11,086 nucleotides of DNA from JBHIDQ01 sp046760155 (GCA_046760155.1 JBHIDQ010000047.1:1-11086); one strand, 5' to 3'; counted from the stretch's first letter, positions 1 through 6,860 are shown. Made by a program: numbers and translations. Notes: generated by a model not told the origin, from the sequence alone.

Positions 1-1229
1 TCCTCCCCCCGTATCAACCTCTCCCCATATTCCAGCAGCACTTTGGCTCGTTCCGGGGAGACCTTTTTTGATTCCAGGTAGGCTTTGAGGGCATCCAGAG
101 GGGTGATTTCTTCGGCGGTGAACTGCCCCAGTCTCAGGCGCGCCTCTCGCACTATCTCACGGGCGATGGTGAAGTAGTGGGCTTCTTTCAGTGCCTCTCT
201 GATGTCGCCTTCCCTTAGCTGCCCCTCAATCTCCACCGGCAGGGTGATATTCAGTCGCACGATGGCATCTTTAACTTTTGCTTCCTGCCCAGCAATCGAC
301 TTGATTACGGTGGCGGTGGGGTCAAGGTCCTGAGCCTCAAGGTCAACGCTGATGGTAAGGAAGCGTCGTCCGCTTATGGGGTGGAATTCAAAAGATACCT
401 GTCTTTCACCCGCTTCCCCATCAGGCTCAATTTCCACCATGTAAAATCCCTTCTCGTCTTCTTCGTCGCTGAAATCAAGGCACGCCAGACTGCCGGCATA
501 GATGGTAGGTGGGCTCTCGGACAAGACCTGGTGACGATGAATATGCCCCAAGGCGATATAATCGAAAGCCGGGTTAGCCACATTGCTCAGCAGCAGAACG
601 TGCTCCTGCCCGATGGTCATCTGTTTTTCCGAGCCGATCTGGGCACCGGCCACCCAGACGTGGGCGGCGAGGATGGAGGGGAGGCTGGGGTCAAGTTTGG
701 AAGCATTAAGCTCAATGGCTTTGGTCAGCGTCTGCTGTAATTTCTCTTTAATCTGGTCGAAGTCCAGGTTTTTCGTCTCCTCTCTGCTTAACAGCGCGCT
801 GCGCCTCAGCCAGGGTAAGGAAGCGATTTGAACGGTGCCGCTGGGGGTTTGAATGGGATAAATATCGGGGCGATTGGAGACATAAACGTTTTTCACGGCT
901 AAAGTATCAAAAATTTCGGTGGTGGTTGCTCGGCCGATAGCATTGGGCAGGTCGTGGTTACCAACGAGGAGAAAGACGGGAATGTTATTGGTGGAAAGGC
1001 GATTGATGCGCTTGGCGAACTCTCTCTGCTGGGTCTGGGTGGGCTCACGGGTTTTGTAGGCATCGCCGCAGAAGAGGACAAGGTCAACGCTGTTCTCTAT
1101 GGCGTAGTCAACGACCTGGTCAAGGGCGGAGAGGAAGTCGAGGAGGCGTGAGGACAGCCCGGTAGCTGAGTCAATGCGTCCGTAGCTCTCCACACCGAGA
1201 TGCAGGTCGGCAAAGTGAAGGATTTTCAT
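1..1229 (-). CDS. sbcD: SbcD-like DNA exonuclease / Mre11-type metallophosphoesterase, 3' end cut off by window edge
   Basis: The reading frame is open from an ATG at 1229 to the left edge, giving about 409 residues without a stop. The order of calcineurin-like phosphoesterase motifs is seen directly: D-L-H at residues 8-10, G-D at 55-56, G-N-H-D at 90-93, then an A-A-H-V-W segment and a G-H-I-H motif further on. These bind the two catalytic metal ions. In the SbcCD/Rad50-Mre11 family this subunit is the nuclease that cleaves hairpins and processes double-strand breaks in the cytoplasm with the ATPase SbcC. The start M-K-I-L-H-F-A-D-L-H is typical of the family. SbcD proteins are usually about 400 residues or a little longer, so only a small C-terminal piece is probably missing. 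The Shine-Dalgarno is weak and the upstream leader is AT-rich. sbcC would be expected just beyond the left edge but cannot be seen. Confidence 0.9.
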   Translation of the reverse strand, partial: MKILHFADLHLGVESYGRIDSATGLSSRLLDFLSALDQVVDYAIENSVDLVLFCGDAYKTREPTQTQQREFAKRINRLSTNNIPVFLLVGNHDLPNAIGRATTTEIFDTLAVKNVYVSNRPDIYPIQTPSGTVQIASLPWLRRSALLSREETKNLDFDQIKEKLQQTLTKAIELNASKLDPSLPSILAAHVWVAGAQIGSEKQMTIGQEHVLLLSNVANPAFDYIALGHIHRHQVLSESPPTIYAGSLACLDFSDEEDEKGFYMVEIEPDGEAGERQVSFEFHPISGRRFLTISVDLEAQDLDPTATVIKSIAGQEAKVKDAIVRLNITLPVEIEGQLREGDIREALKEAHYFTIAREIVREARLRLGQFTAEEITPLDALKAYLESKKVSPERAKVLLEYGERLIRGE

Positions 1230-1241
1230 TATATTTTAACC

Positions 1242-1288
1242 CCATCCCTCTTTATCCCCATTCCCCTTGATAAGGGGAAGGGGGAATT
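1242..1288. repeat. Small palindromic C/G-rich intergenic element (REP-like)
   Basis: The spacer between sbcD and the upstream operon contains a perfect inverted repeat: TTCCCCTT (1261-1268), a 3-base loop, and AAGGGGAA (1272-1279). It is embedded in strongly strand-biased C-runs to the left and G-runs to the right. The layout resembles short palindromic intergenic repeats found dispersed in many bacterial genomes. Only one copy is seen here, so its dispersed nature is an inference. It has no T-run and is a poor intrinsic terminator. Confidence 0.45.
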
Positions 1289-1290
1289 GA

Positions 1291-1318
1291 TATTAAAAAG
1301 AGGGGCTTCGCTCCTCTT
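1291..1318 (-). terminator. Rho-independent terminator of the DUF1648-glyS-DUF7662 operon
   Basis: On the minus strand a 9-bp stem (one G-U wobble) with a GAA triloop occupies 1298-1318 and is followed directly by a T-run (TTTTT at 1295-1299, its first bases being the end of the stem). The stem starts within the TAA stop codon of the 82-aa gene, so termination follows translation immediately. The orientation fits only leftward transcription. Confidence 0.8.
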
Positions 1319-1565
1319 AAACACCCTGAGTTCGCTTAAGTCTTACCGTTTCGTTTTGCCTATCTACCATTACTGTCTGAAAGCCAGCGCTACGTATAGC
1401 GTGAATTGCCATGGTGCCTTGTGTATTATCCCAAAATTTAAAATATTTCCGCGCATTACGAGGCAGGCGCTCACCGATAATCTTCTCAATTTCAGAAAAA
1501 GTTACCACTACATTGTCCTCAGGGTGTCTCTTCAACCATTCTCTAAGGGGCGTATATTTAGGCAT
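1317..1565 (-). CDS. DUF7662-like small protein, translationally coupled to glyS
   Basis: An 82-residue soluble, basic protein of unknown function. Its pattern matches what I remember of the DUF7662 family: an initial Y-x-P-L-R-x-W-L stretch (residues 4-11), a central T-F-x-E-I-E-x-I-I-G-x-x-L-P helix region (22-35), an aromatic-rich K-F-W-D-N (43-47), and a final A-G-F-x-T/V-x-x-V-x-R part (60-75). The family call comes from memory of the pattern and is moderately sure; no biochemical role is assigned. The ATG at 1565 is chosen over an in-frame upstream codon because a near-perfect Shine-Dalgarno (AAGGAGGAG, 1569-1577) lies just before it. The gene overlaps the last 8 bases of glyS in another frame, which suggests translational coupling. 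A terminator follows its stop. Confidence 0.75.
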   Translation of the reverse strand: MPKYTPLREWLKRHPEDNVVVTFSEIEKIIGERLPRNARKYFKFWDNTQGTMAIHAIRSAGFQTVMVDRQNETVRLKRTQGV

Positions 1566-2931
1566 TTTCTCCTCCTTTCCATATCTGCCCGCCGGGAGGC
1601 AGCACGAACAGTTCTTCACCGGCAAGCTTGGCGGCTAAGGTATTCTTAAGCTCGGCGATGGGTAACCTGATTTGATTCAGGGTGTCGCGCTCTCGAATGG
1701 TAACCTGGTTATCTTCCAGCGACTGGAAGTCAATGGTAACGCAGAAAGGAGTGCCAATCTCATCCTGACGCCGATAGCGGCGGCCGATACTCTGGGTATC
1801 ATCATACTGTACCATCCAGCAGGGGCGCAGGTCAGCATATATCTTTTTGGCGAATTGCACCAGATTCTCTCGCTTGCTTAAGGGCAATACCGCCACTTTG
1901 ATGGGGGCCAGAGTGGGGTGGAGGTGGAGCAGCACCCTTAATTCGCCCTCAGCTACGTCTTCGTCGTAGGCATCGCACAGGAAAGCCAGCACCGAGCGGT
2001 CGACTCCGGCCGATGGCTCAATAATATAAGGGACAAAGTGCTCATTGGTCTCTTCATCATGGTAGGTCAGGCTCTTGCCACTGTAGCTGGCGTGTTGCAC
2101 CAGGTCAAAGTCGCCACGATTGGCAACGCCTTCCAATTCAGCCCAGCCCATCGGGAACAGATAATCGATGTCATAGCATTTTCGGGCGTAGTGGGCCAGT
2201 TCTTCCTCGGTATGGGGACGTAGTCGGAGATTCTCTTTCTTGATGCCCAAGTTCACATACCAGTTGCGGCGCTCCTCAAGCCAGTAGTCAAACCATTCAT
2301 CGGCAGTTTCCGGCTTAACAAAGTACTCGATTTCCATTTGCTCAAATTCCCGACTGCGAAAGATAAAATTGCCGGTGGTAATCTCGTTGCGGAAGGCTTT
2401 ACCGATCTGGGCGATGCCAAAGGGCAGTCGCTTGCGGGTGCTATTGAGCACGTTCTGGAAGTTAACGAAGATACCCTGGGCGGTCTCCGGTCGCAGGTAA
2501 ACGACATTAGCTTCTTCTTCAACCGGCCCCATGAAGGTCTTGAACATCAGATTAAACAGTTGCGGCTCGGTTACTTCACCGCCGCAGGAGGGGCAACTAT
2601 TGTCCTTCAATTCGTCAGTGCGCCATCTCAGATGACAGCGCTTACACTCGACCAGCGGGTCAGCAAACTGCTGGAGGTGGCCACTGGCTACCCAGGTCTG
2701 AGGATGCATCAGAATGCTGGCATCCAGCCCCACCATGTCATCACGCTCCTGGACGACAGCGCACCACCAGGCTTGCTTCACATTCTGTTTCAGCTCCACC
2801 CCCAGCGGTCCGTAATCCCAGCAGCTGGATAAGCCGCCGTAGATTTCACTGCTGGGGAAAATAAAGCCACGCCGCTGGCAGAGGGAGACGAGCTTTTCCA
2901 TAGTGGTCTTGCCTGATATTTGTTCCGCCAT
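1558..2931 (-). CDS. glyS: Glycyl-tRNA synthetase, single-chain (alpha2, eukaryote/archaea-like) type
   Basis: A class II aminoacyl-tRNA synthetase that attaches glycine to tRNA-Gly using ATP; 457 residues. Visible hallmarks: the N-terminal R-G-F-I-F-P-S-S-E-I-Y-G-G (residues 21-33); motif 1 region Y-G-P-L-G (40-44); a zinc-knuckle insertion with C96, C99, C113 and C116; R-P-E-T-A-Q-G-I-F-V-N-F (147-158); motif 2 F-R-N-E-I (180-184) with F-R-S-R-E-F-E-Q-M-E (191-200); and motif 3 E-P-S-A-G-V-D-R-S (305-313). An anticodon-binding domain covers about 342-435. The ATG at 2931 is preferred over longer in-frame starts because AAGGAG lies 9 bases upstream and the family begins close to this point. 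About 20 residues (437-457, rich in G and P) extend beyond the usual C-terminus and overlap the next gene. It lies 22 bases after the DUF1648-like gene, in the same operon. Confidence 0.95.
   Translation of the reverse strand: MAEQISGKTTMEKLVSLCQRRGFIFPSSEIYGGLSSCWDYGPLGVELKQNVKQAWWCAVVQERDDMVGLDASILMHPQTWVASGHLQQFADPLVECKRCHLRWRTDELKDNSCPSCGGEVTEPQLFNLMFKTFMGPVEEEANVVYLRPETAQGIFVNFQNVLNSTRKRLPFGIAQIGKAFRNEITTGNFIFRSREFEQMEIEYFVKPETADEWFDYWLEERRNWYVNLGIKKENLRLRPHTEEELAHYARKCYDIDYLFPMGWAELEGVANRGDFDLVQHASYSGKSLTYHDEETNEHFVPYIIEPSAGVDRSVLAFLCDAYDEDVAEGELRVLLHLHPTLAPIKVAVLPLSKRENLVQFAKKIYADLRPCWMVQYDDTQSIGRRYRRQDEIGTPFCVTIDFQSLEDNQVTIRERDTLNQIRLPIAELKNTLAAKLAGEELFVLPPGGQIWKGGENA
1569..1577 (-). 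promoter_or_regulatory. Strong ribosome binding site setting the start of the DUF7662-like gene
   Basis: On the minus strand AAGGAGGAG lies three bases before the ATG at 1565 (AAGGAGG core 5 bases away). It sits inside the last codons of glyS. This decides the start of the small gene and indicates that ribosomes finishing glyS can re-initiate. Confidence 0.75.
1585..1602. repeat. Short imperfect palindrome in the 3' end of glyS
   Basis: CTGCCC (1585-1590) and AGGCAG (1597-1602) flank a 6-base GC-rich loop. On the minus strand they form a 6-bp stem with one G-U pair. The element encodes part of the non-conserved Gly/Pro-rich tail of the synthetase. It resembles small palindromes that insert into gene ends, but with a single copy here it may be chance. 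Confidence 0.25.
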
Positions 2932-2953
2932 TAGCTGCTGCTCCTTAGCACCG

Positions 2954-3475
2954 TTATCCGGTATTGCCTCGACCAGTCTTCCAGACCTGCCGTATGGCAA
3001 GAGTGAAGAAGATGCCTAGAATGATTCCTCCCAACCCCATGACAATCAAGGCGAATACCCACCAGGGCATAAGATGTATCTGATAGGCATTGTAGCTGAA
3101 AATATCGAGCATTGCAAAGCCGAGAATGAGTTGGGGTAAAGCAATCATGTTACCCATAAGTGACAGTAATTTTTCGGCCCATCGAGGCGCTGCCTGCTGG
3201 AATCTGGTACTCAGTTTGGTCATTCCCCAAGCGATGGCTCCCGCCAGCAGTGTCAAGAAAAATTGTGGCGTTAGCATCCAGGCAATAATGGCGCCACGGC
3301 TCATCCATTTATCCGGTGAGCCATCTTTAAAGTGATAGGCTACCTCAGTGGGAAGCAGGTGATAGAAATAGGCGGTCAGAATTAGCGACAGGAGGAGAAT
3401 GGCTACCGGCAGTGCGATATATCTCCAGCGGAAAGATAGAGTGGAGGTGGTTTCCCGTTTTTGTCTTTTTATCAT
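2954..3475 (-). CDS. Four-helix integral membrane protein, DUF1648-like
   Basis: A 173-residue membrane protein of unknown function. The short basic N-terminus is followed by hydrophobic segments at about 18-41, 60-84, 107-127 and 138-161. After the first helix comes L-P-x-E-V-A-Y-H-F-K-D-G-S-P-D-K-W (residues 41-57), matching the DUF1648 pattern (L-P ... H-F ... G-x-x-D-x-W) found in SdpI-like and related membrane proteins. The family match is from memory and fairly sure; the biochemical role is not known. The ATG at 3475 is chosen because the helix begins shortly after it. A TTG at 3529 would add 18 residues but has no ribosome site and lies only about 17 bases after the predicted transcription start. 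It is the first gene of an operon with glyS (22-base gap); a functional link to translation is not evident. Confidence 0.75.
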   Translation of the reverse strand: MIKRQKRETTSTLSFRWRYIALPVAILLLSLILTAYFYHLLPTEVAYHFKDGSPDKWMSRGAIIAWMLTPQFFLTLLAGAIAWGMTKLSTRFQQAAPRWAEKLLSLMGNMIALPQLILGFAMLDIFSYNAYQIHLMPWWVFALIVMGLGGIILGIFFTLAIRQVWKTGRGNTG

Positions 3476-3552
3476 TGCTCTGCTAAAGACCAGAGTCGTT
3501 GGTTTTATCCCTTTTAGCTCTCCGAGCAAGACGTAAACTTTATTTGATTTCT

Positions 3553-3581
3553 ATTGTATATGCAAAAGAGTCTGGTGGCAA
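3553..3581 (-). promoter_or_regulatory. Sigma-70-type promoter for the DUF1648-glyS-DUF7662 operon
   Basis: On the minus strand TTGCCA (3576-3581) and TACAAT (3553-3558) are separated by exactly 17 bases. The match to the vegetative consensus is good in both boxes. Transcription would begin near 3546 and give a leader of about 70 bases before the ATG at 3475. Confidence 0.65.
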
Positions 3582-3619
3582 GGTGTTCTTGACGGCAGTG
3601 AGGCCGGGCAATTGGTTAA

Positions 3620-3660
3620 CAGAAAAGCGAGTAGGAGCTATTCTAACTCCCACTCGCTTT
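3620..3660 (-). terminator. Rho-independent terminator after the secreted-protein gene
   Basis: A 14-bp inverted repeat, arms 3624-3637 and 3647-3660 around a 9-base loop, is perfect on the minus strand apart from one G-U wobble. On the plus strand that pair is an A-C mismatch, which favours leftward use. On the minus strand the stem ends in TTT and is followed by T-C-T-G, so the T-run is short (TTTT). It sits about 45 bases beyond the stop codon at 3706. Confidence 0.65.
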
Positions 3661-3705
3661 GATGGGTTGATCAAGGCTTCTGCTTAGTGCGTTAAGAGCG
3701 GACTA

Positions 3706-4116
3706 TTACGACCGGCCCGGTGGGCCGCCCTTGGGATGCCAGGGAGGCGGGCCTCCCTCTGCTCTGCCGACTGAAACACTGTCTACCACGTACACGTCTA
3801 TCTCACCGCCTTGGCACAGCTTGCCCTGGATTGTGTGTGTCCCTACCCCAAATCCGGTTGGTAAGTAGTAGTTCTGTCTTCCAAAGTCCAGTTCCCAGGT
3901 ACCTGACCCTACAGCCGCCAGCACCGTCGCTGACGAGTTAGTGCCCAGTGCTGTTAAGGTGCCAGTGATGGAGTACTTGGTGTCAACTAGTGTAACATCT
4001 CCCTCTACCTGCACTGCATCGTCACCGGTGCCACCTCCCCAGCTGGCAAGCGCGGTACCAGCGGTAAGAGCCACGATTGAAATGCAAATCACCAGAGCCA
4101 GTATCCATTTTTTCAT
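3706..4116 (-). CDS. Small secreted protein of unknown function with Gly/Pro-rich tail
   Basis: 136 residues. A clear Sec signal peptide is seen: K-K at residues 2-3, a hydrophobic core about 4-18, and a probable cleavage after A-L-A at 22-24. The mature part is short, acidic and beta-strand-like. It has a V-E-G-D-V-T-L-V-D segment and a later T-H-T-I-Q-G-K-L-C-x-G-G-E-I-D-V-Y segment, which is how small OB-fold extracytoplasmic domains often look. This fold idea is an inference. Only one cysteine remains in the mature chain, so there is no internal disulfide. The C-terminus carries two G-G-P-P units around W-H-P-K. There is no lipobox or LPXTG motif, and no transmembrane anchor beyond the signal. 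The ATG at 4116 has a G-rich Shine-Dalgarno (AAGGGGGTG) upstream. The gene is alone, with its own promoter and terminator. Confidence 0.75.
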   Translation of the reverse strand: MKKWILALVICISIVALTAGTALASWGGGTGDDAVQVEGDVTLVDTKYSITGTLTALGTNSSATVLAAVGSGTWELDFGRQNYYLPTGFGVGTHTIQGKLCQGGEIDVYVVDSVSVGRAEGGPPPWHPKGGPPGRS

Positions 4117-4160
4117 CCTTTCTCACCCCCTTTCTTTACCGAATTTTTTGTAATGCTCCC

Positions 4161-4190
4161 ATTCTACATTGATTTTCACATGACTTACAA
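4161..4190 (-). promoter_or_regulatory. Candidate promoter of the secreted-protein gene
   Basis: On the minus strand TTGTAA (4185-4190) and TAGAAT (4161-4166) are spaced by 18 bases, and the -10 box matches the consensus at 5 of 6 positions. It lies 45 bases upstream of the ATG at 4116, beyond the terminator of the previous operon. The rest of the spacer 4117-4373 holds only that terminator; I see no convincing gene there. Confidence 0.5.
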
Positions 4191-4247
4191 TCACCCATTC
4201 GTCTTGAAAGGGATAGGAAATTGGTACTACCGAACGCTCCCAACAAG

Positions 4248-4272
4248 AAAAAAGTGGCGTACTTATACGCCA
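4248..4272 (-). terminator. Rho-independent terminator of the surE-acpS-MFS operon
   Basis: A perfect 7-bp stem, TGGCGTA (4255-4261) and TACGCCA (4266-4272) with a 4-base loop, is followed on the minus strand by C and a run of six T (4248-4253). It is about 100 bases downstream of the MFS stop codon. The T-run marks leftward termination. Confidence 0.8.
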
Positions 4273-4373
4273 AAAAGCATGTTTTGTCAATAGCACCTTG
4301 CGGAAGTTTTCTTTTGCCTAAAGCGAGCACACTCGTTTATCCAACTCTTGTCGGAATAAACTTTGGGTGCCTC

Positions 4374-5651
4374 TTATTGCATTGATTTAGGACGACGTAT
4401 TGCCAAGATGGCGGGGAGTGCTACGGCGTATAGAGCCAGGAAGATAAGAAAAGCCCACCGGTAAGTATTCATGGTGTCATACATATATCCGGCAAAGGGA
4501 GGGCCAATGGCACCACCAACGCTCTGAACGAGGGTTATCATGCCAAAGATAGTGCCATAGGAGGTTAAGCCAAAGTAAGTGTTGATCAGCATTGACATTG
4601 TCGGCAGCCAAGCACCGGCGCCCAGTCCGAGAATAATCGCATATAGCCAGATAATTGCCAGAGGAGACGCTGGCTCCATATTGATAAATATAATCGTGCC
4701 AATTGCCAGAAGGACGAAGCTAATGGCACAGGCGTATTTTACTGGTATCTGGTCGCAGAGCCAGCCAAAAATGAATTTGCCGATGGCGCTACCGAGACCA
4801 AGAGCAGTAAGCGCGGCAGCCGCCCTTTCCAAGGGGTAACCAATATCCTGAAGATGAGGGACTTGGTTCTGGATAACACCGAGCTGACTGAAACCATTGA
4901 TGAAAAAAGGGACTGCAATCAACCAGAAAGCCGAGGTGCCCAAGGCCATTTTTAGGCTGAGTCCCTTGGTAGTGAAGCGGGATGCTTGTGCGGCGGCAAC
5001 ATCTTCAGGGCTTGCCATACCATCAGGGTAGAGTCCCATATCGGACGGCTTTGTCCTGACCACAAATAAGGCTAAAGGGATAAGTATCCAGATAAGAAGG
5101 GCGAGGGCTAAATAAGATGCTCTCCAGCCAAAATTGGGGATAATGAAGCCGCCAAAAAGTGGCGCCAGAACTAGCATCCCGGCACCGATTCCGGTTGACA
5201 TGATGCCGATAGCGGTACCGCGGCGTTTGATAAACCAATTTGAAACCACCGCGCTTGCCGGCACCTGACCGAGCGCTGCCATCCCTACCCCGATGACGGT
5301 ATAGGCGAGGTAATAATGCCAGAGGTGCTGCATCAGATTTAGTGAGGCAAAGCCAAGACCGGCGGCGAGAGAACCTATTGAGATAGCTCCCCTCACTCCG
5401 TAGCGGTCAATCAGACTGCCAATGAAAGGTGCCGAAAGGCCCATGACCAGGAAAAGAAGCGAGAAGGCAACCATTATATCGCCTCTGCCCCAGCCAAATT
5501 CAGATTGCAGCGGCTTTACGAAGAGACTAAAGACACCAACGCTACAGCCGGAGAAAAGGAAAAGAGACAAAAAAGCGACTACCAGTATCCAATAGCCATA
5601 AAAGACCCGTGGTTTTTCTGAAAGAGGCGTTTTTTCTATGTTATTCTCCAA
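4374..5651 (-). CDS. Major facilitator superfamily permease, monocarboxylate/oxalate-formate-like
   Basis: A 425-residue carrier with about 12 hydrophobic helices in two halves, split by a polar loop near residues 200-235. The loop 2-3 signature G-S-L-I-D-R-Y-G-V-R-G (78-88) is the MFS A-motif. The start Y-G-Y-W-I-L-V-V-A-F and the P-S-D-M-G-L-Y-P-D-G stretch before the central loop are typical of the MCT / oxalate-formate antiporter branch, which moves small carboxylates across the cytoplasmic membrane. The substrate cannot be read from sequence. The start is uncertain: no ATG or GTG occurs in the expected N-terminal region, so TTG at 5651 is taken. It lies 18 bases after acpS, in the same frame but separated by the acpS TAA. 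No good Shine-Dalgarno precedes this TTG; a GGAG lies inside the first codons. Confidence 0.85.
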   Translation of the reverse strand: MENNIEKTPLSEKPRVFYGYWILVVAFLSLFLFSGCSVGVFSLFVKPLQSEFGWGRGDIMVAFSLLFLVMGLSAPFIGSLIDRYGVRGAISIGSLAAGLGFASLNLMQHLWHYYLAYTVIGVGMAALGQVPASAVVSNWFIKRRGTAIGIMSTGIGAGMLVLAPLFGGFIIPNFGWRASYLALALLIWILIPLALFVVRTKPSDMGLYPDGMASPEDVAAAQASRFTTKGLSLKMALGTSAFWLIAVPFFINGFSQLGVIQNQVPHLQDIGYPLERAAAALTALGLGSAIGKFIFGWLCDQIPVKYACAISFVLLAIGTIIFINMEPASPLAIIWLYAIILGLGAGAWLPTMSMLINTYFGLTSYGTIFGMITLVQSVGGAIGPPFAGYMYDTMNTYRWAFLIFLALYAVALPAILAIRRPKSMQ

Positions 5652-5669
5652 AAACTGAGCTATGACAGC

Positions 5670-6050
5670 TTACGGGTGATTTGTTTTCGGAATGCCAGCC
5701 ACCGAAGCGATGGCGTATTCTTTAGAGTGGGAAAGGCTGACCGCAATCTCGGTTATGCCTAATTTATTGGCTTGGCTTTGGGCGCCACCGTAAAGATTGA
5801 GCAGGGGCTTGCCACTGGGGTGAGAAAGCGTTTCAATCTCCCGCCAGCGAACACCGTTTCTTCCCGTGCCCAGTAGCTTCATTACCGCTTCCTTGCAGGC
5901 AAAGCGGGCCGCCAGAGAGGCAGGCTTTTCCCGGTATCGTTCAAGCTCCGCATCGGTATACACTCGGCGCAGGAAAGTCTCACCCCAACGGGCTATCGCT
6001 TCTTTGATACGGGCTATTTCGATGATATCGATGCCAATGTAATGTGCCAT
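5670..6050 (-). CDS. acpS: Holo-[acyl-carrier-protein] synthase
   Basis: A 126-residue cytoplasmic phosphopantetheinyl transferase that moves the 4'-phosphopantetheine arm of CoA onto a serine of apo-ACP, activating fatty-acid synthesis. The size is right for the trimeric bacterial AcpS family. Family motifs seen: G-I-D-I-I-E-I at residues 6-12 with Mg-binding D8; R-F-A-C-K-E-A-V-M-K at 49-58 with metal ligand E54; P-S-G-K-P at 78-82; and S-L-S-H-S-K at 105-110. The ATG at 6050 is preferred to a TTG one codon earlier because the family begins right at this point and a modest TAGG precedes it. It starts 6 bases after the surE stop and is followed by the MFS gene after 18 bases, so the three are almost certainly co-transcribed. 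Confidence 0.93.
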   Translation of the reverse strand: MAHYIGIDIIEIARIKEAIARWGETFLRRVYTDAELERYREKPASLAARFACKEAVMKLLGTGRNGVRWREIETLSHPSGKPLLNLYGGAQSQANKLGITEIAVSLSHSKEYAIASVAGIPKTNHP

Positions 6051-6056
6051 CAAAAC

Positions 6057-6842
6057 CTACCGCTCAGCACTTTTTAGCTCATGAAATAGGTCAGAGCACA
6101 GGTTATCCAAAATGGAGGCTGAAAGTTTACCGGGCAGGTTGGGAGATAGGGGAGTGATCGATATGTTGCCGTGTTCTATTGCCCAGATATCGGTTTTTTT
6201 GTCGGTATTCTTGTTTTGCTTCTGGCGTACCAGCCAGTAGTATTTCCTCTTACCATCGTGCCCTTCCTCAACGGTGTTAATGTGGCTCTCGTTGGCTAAT
6301 CGGGTGATTTGAATCCGACCGATTTCAGCTAACGGTAAGTCAGGCAGGTTTATGTTGAGAAAAAGATTAGACGGCAGGGAACTGGAGATGATTTTGGGGG
6401 CGAGTAATACCGCTAATTTAGCCGCATTATCCAGATAAAGGCTATTCCCTCGAGCCGTTGAGATGGCCAGGGAAGGGAAACCGTGCAAATAACCCTGTAA
6501 GGCAGCACCTACCGTTCCCGAGATATGGACATCGTCACCCAGATTGAGACCCTGATTGATGCCGGAAATAACTAGGTCTACCTTATCCTTGACCAGATTG
6601 CCGAGAGCCAGCATGACACTATCCGATGGTGTGCCCTCCACGGCGTAGGTCTCTACTTCTGGCACCATCGGATTTACTTTTCTGACCCTCAGTGGCTGCC
6701 AGAGGGTAACCGCCGTACCGACGGCACTCTGCTCTCTATCGGGAGCGACAACGGTTACCTGGGCAATGTTGCTTAGCTCCCTGACTAATGTCCACAGTCC
6801 TTCAGCAAAGATGCCGTCATCATTAGTTACCAGTATTTTCAT
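6057..6842 (-). CDS. surE: 5'/3'-nucleotidase SurE
   Basis: A 261-residue metal-dependent phosphatase acting on nucleoside 5'- and 3'-monophosphates; family members also hydrolyse short polyphosphate. Metal-site residues are in canonical places: N-D-D-G at 7-10 (D8, D9), S39 in D-R-E-Q-S-A, and N96 in S-G-I-N-Q-G-L-N-L-G-D-D-V-H-I-S-G-T-V (93-111). E-G-T-P-S-D-S-V (69-76) is also typical. The open frame continues 45 codons upstream to 6977, but the family starts at M-K-I-L-V-T-N-D-D-G. The ATG at 6842 has an AAAGG 5 to 6 bases before it, so the longer version is rejected. It is the first gene of surE-acpS-MFS. No stationary-phase partner such as pcm or rpoS lies nearby. Confidence 0.95.
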   Translation of the reverse strand: MKILVTNDDGIFAEGLWTLVRELSNIAQVTVVAPDREQSAVGTAVTLWQPLRVRKVNPMVPEVETYAVEGTPSDSVMLALGNLVKDKVDLVISGINQGLNLGDDVHISGTVGAALQGYLHGFPSLAISTARGNSLYLDNAAKLAVLLAPKIISSSLPSNLFLNINLPDLPLAEIGRIQITRLANESHINTVEEGHDGKRKYYWLVRQKQNKNTDKKTDIWAIEHGNISITPLSPNLPGKLSASILDNLCSDLFHELKSAER

Positions 6843-6860
6843 CTGAAGCCTTTGTAGTTT

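Noticed and set aside
381..1151. Plus-strand open frames opposite sbcD
   Set aside because: They lie antisense to a continuous frame with all phosphoesterase motifs, and have no recognisable domains or ribosome sites.
1200..1649. 149-codon plus-strand frame across the sbcD/DUF7662 spacer
   Set aside because: It is antisense to the DUF7662-like gene, crosses a terminator and a palindrome, and shows no protein-like composition.
2338..2832. 164-codon plus-strand frame opposite glyS
   Set aside because: It is a shadow of the glycyl-tRNA synthetase, whose conserved motifs fully explain this DNA.
3476..3560. T-box or other glycine-sensing leader for glyS
   Set aside because: The leader is only about 70 bases, precedes a membrane-protein gene, and shows no T-box sequence or terminator hairpin.
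3709..3765. GC-rich inverted repeats at the end of the secreted-protein gene as a terminator
   Set aside because: They are inside the coding region, arise from Gly/Pro codon repeats, and have no T-run; a better terminator lies at 3620-3660.
4136..4330. 64-codon minus-strand frame in the spacer before the secreted-protein gene
   Set aside because: It contains the operon terminator at 4248-4272 and the candidate promoter of the next gene, and has no ribosome site or family resemblance.
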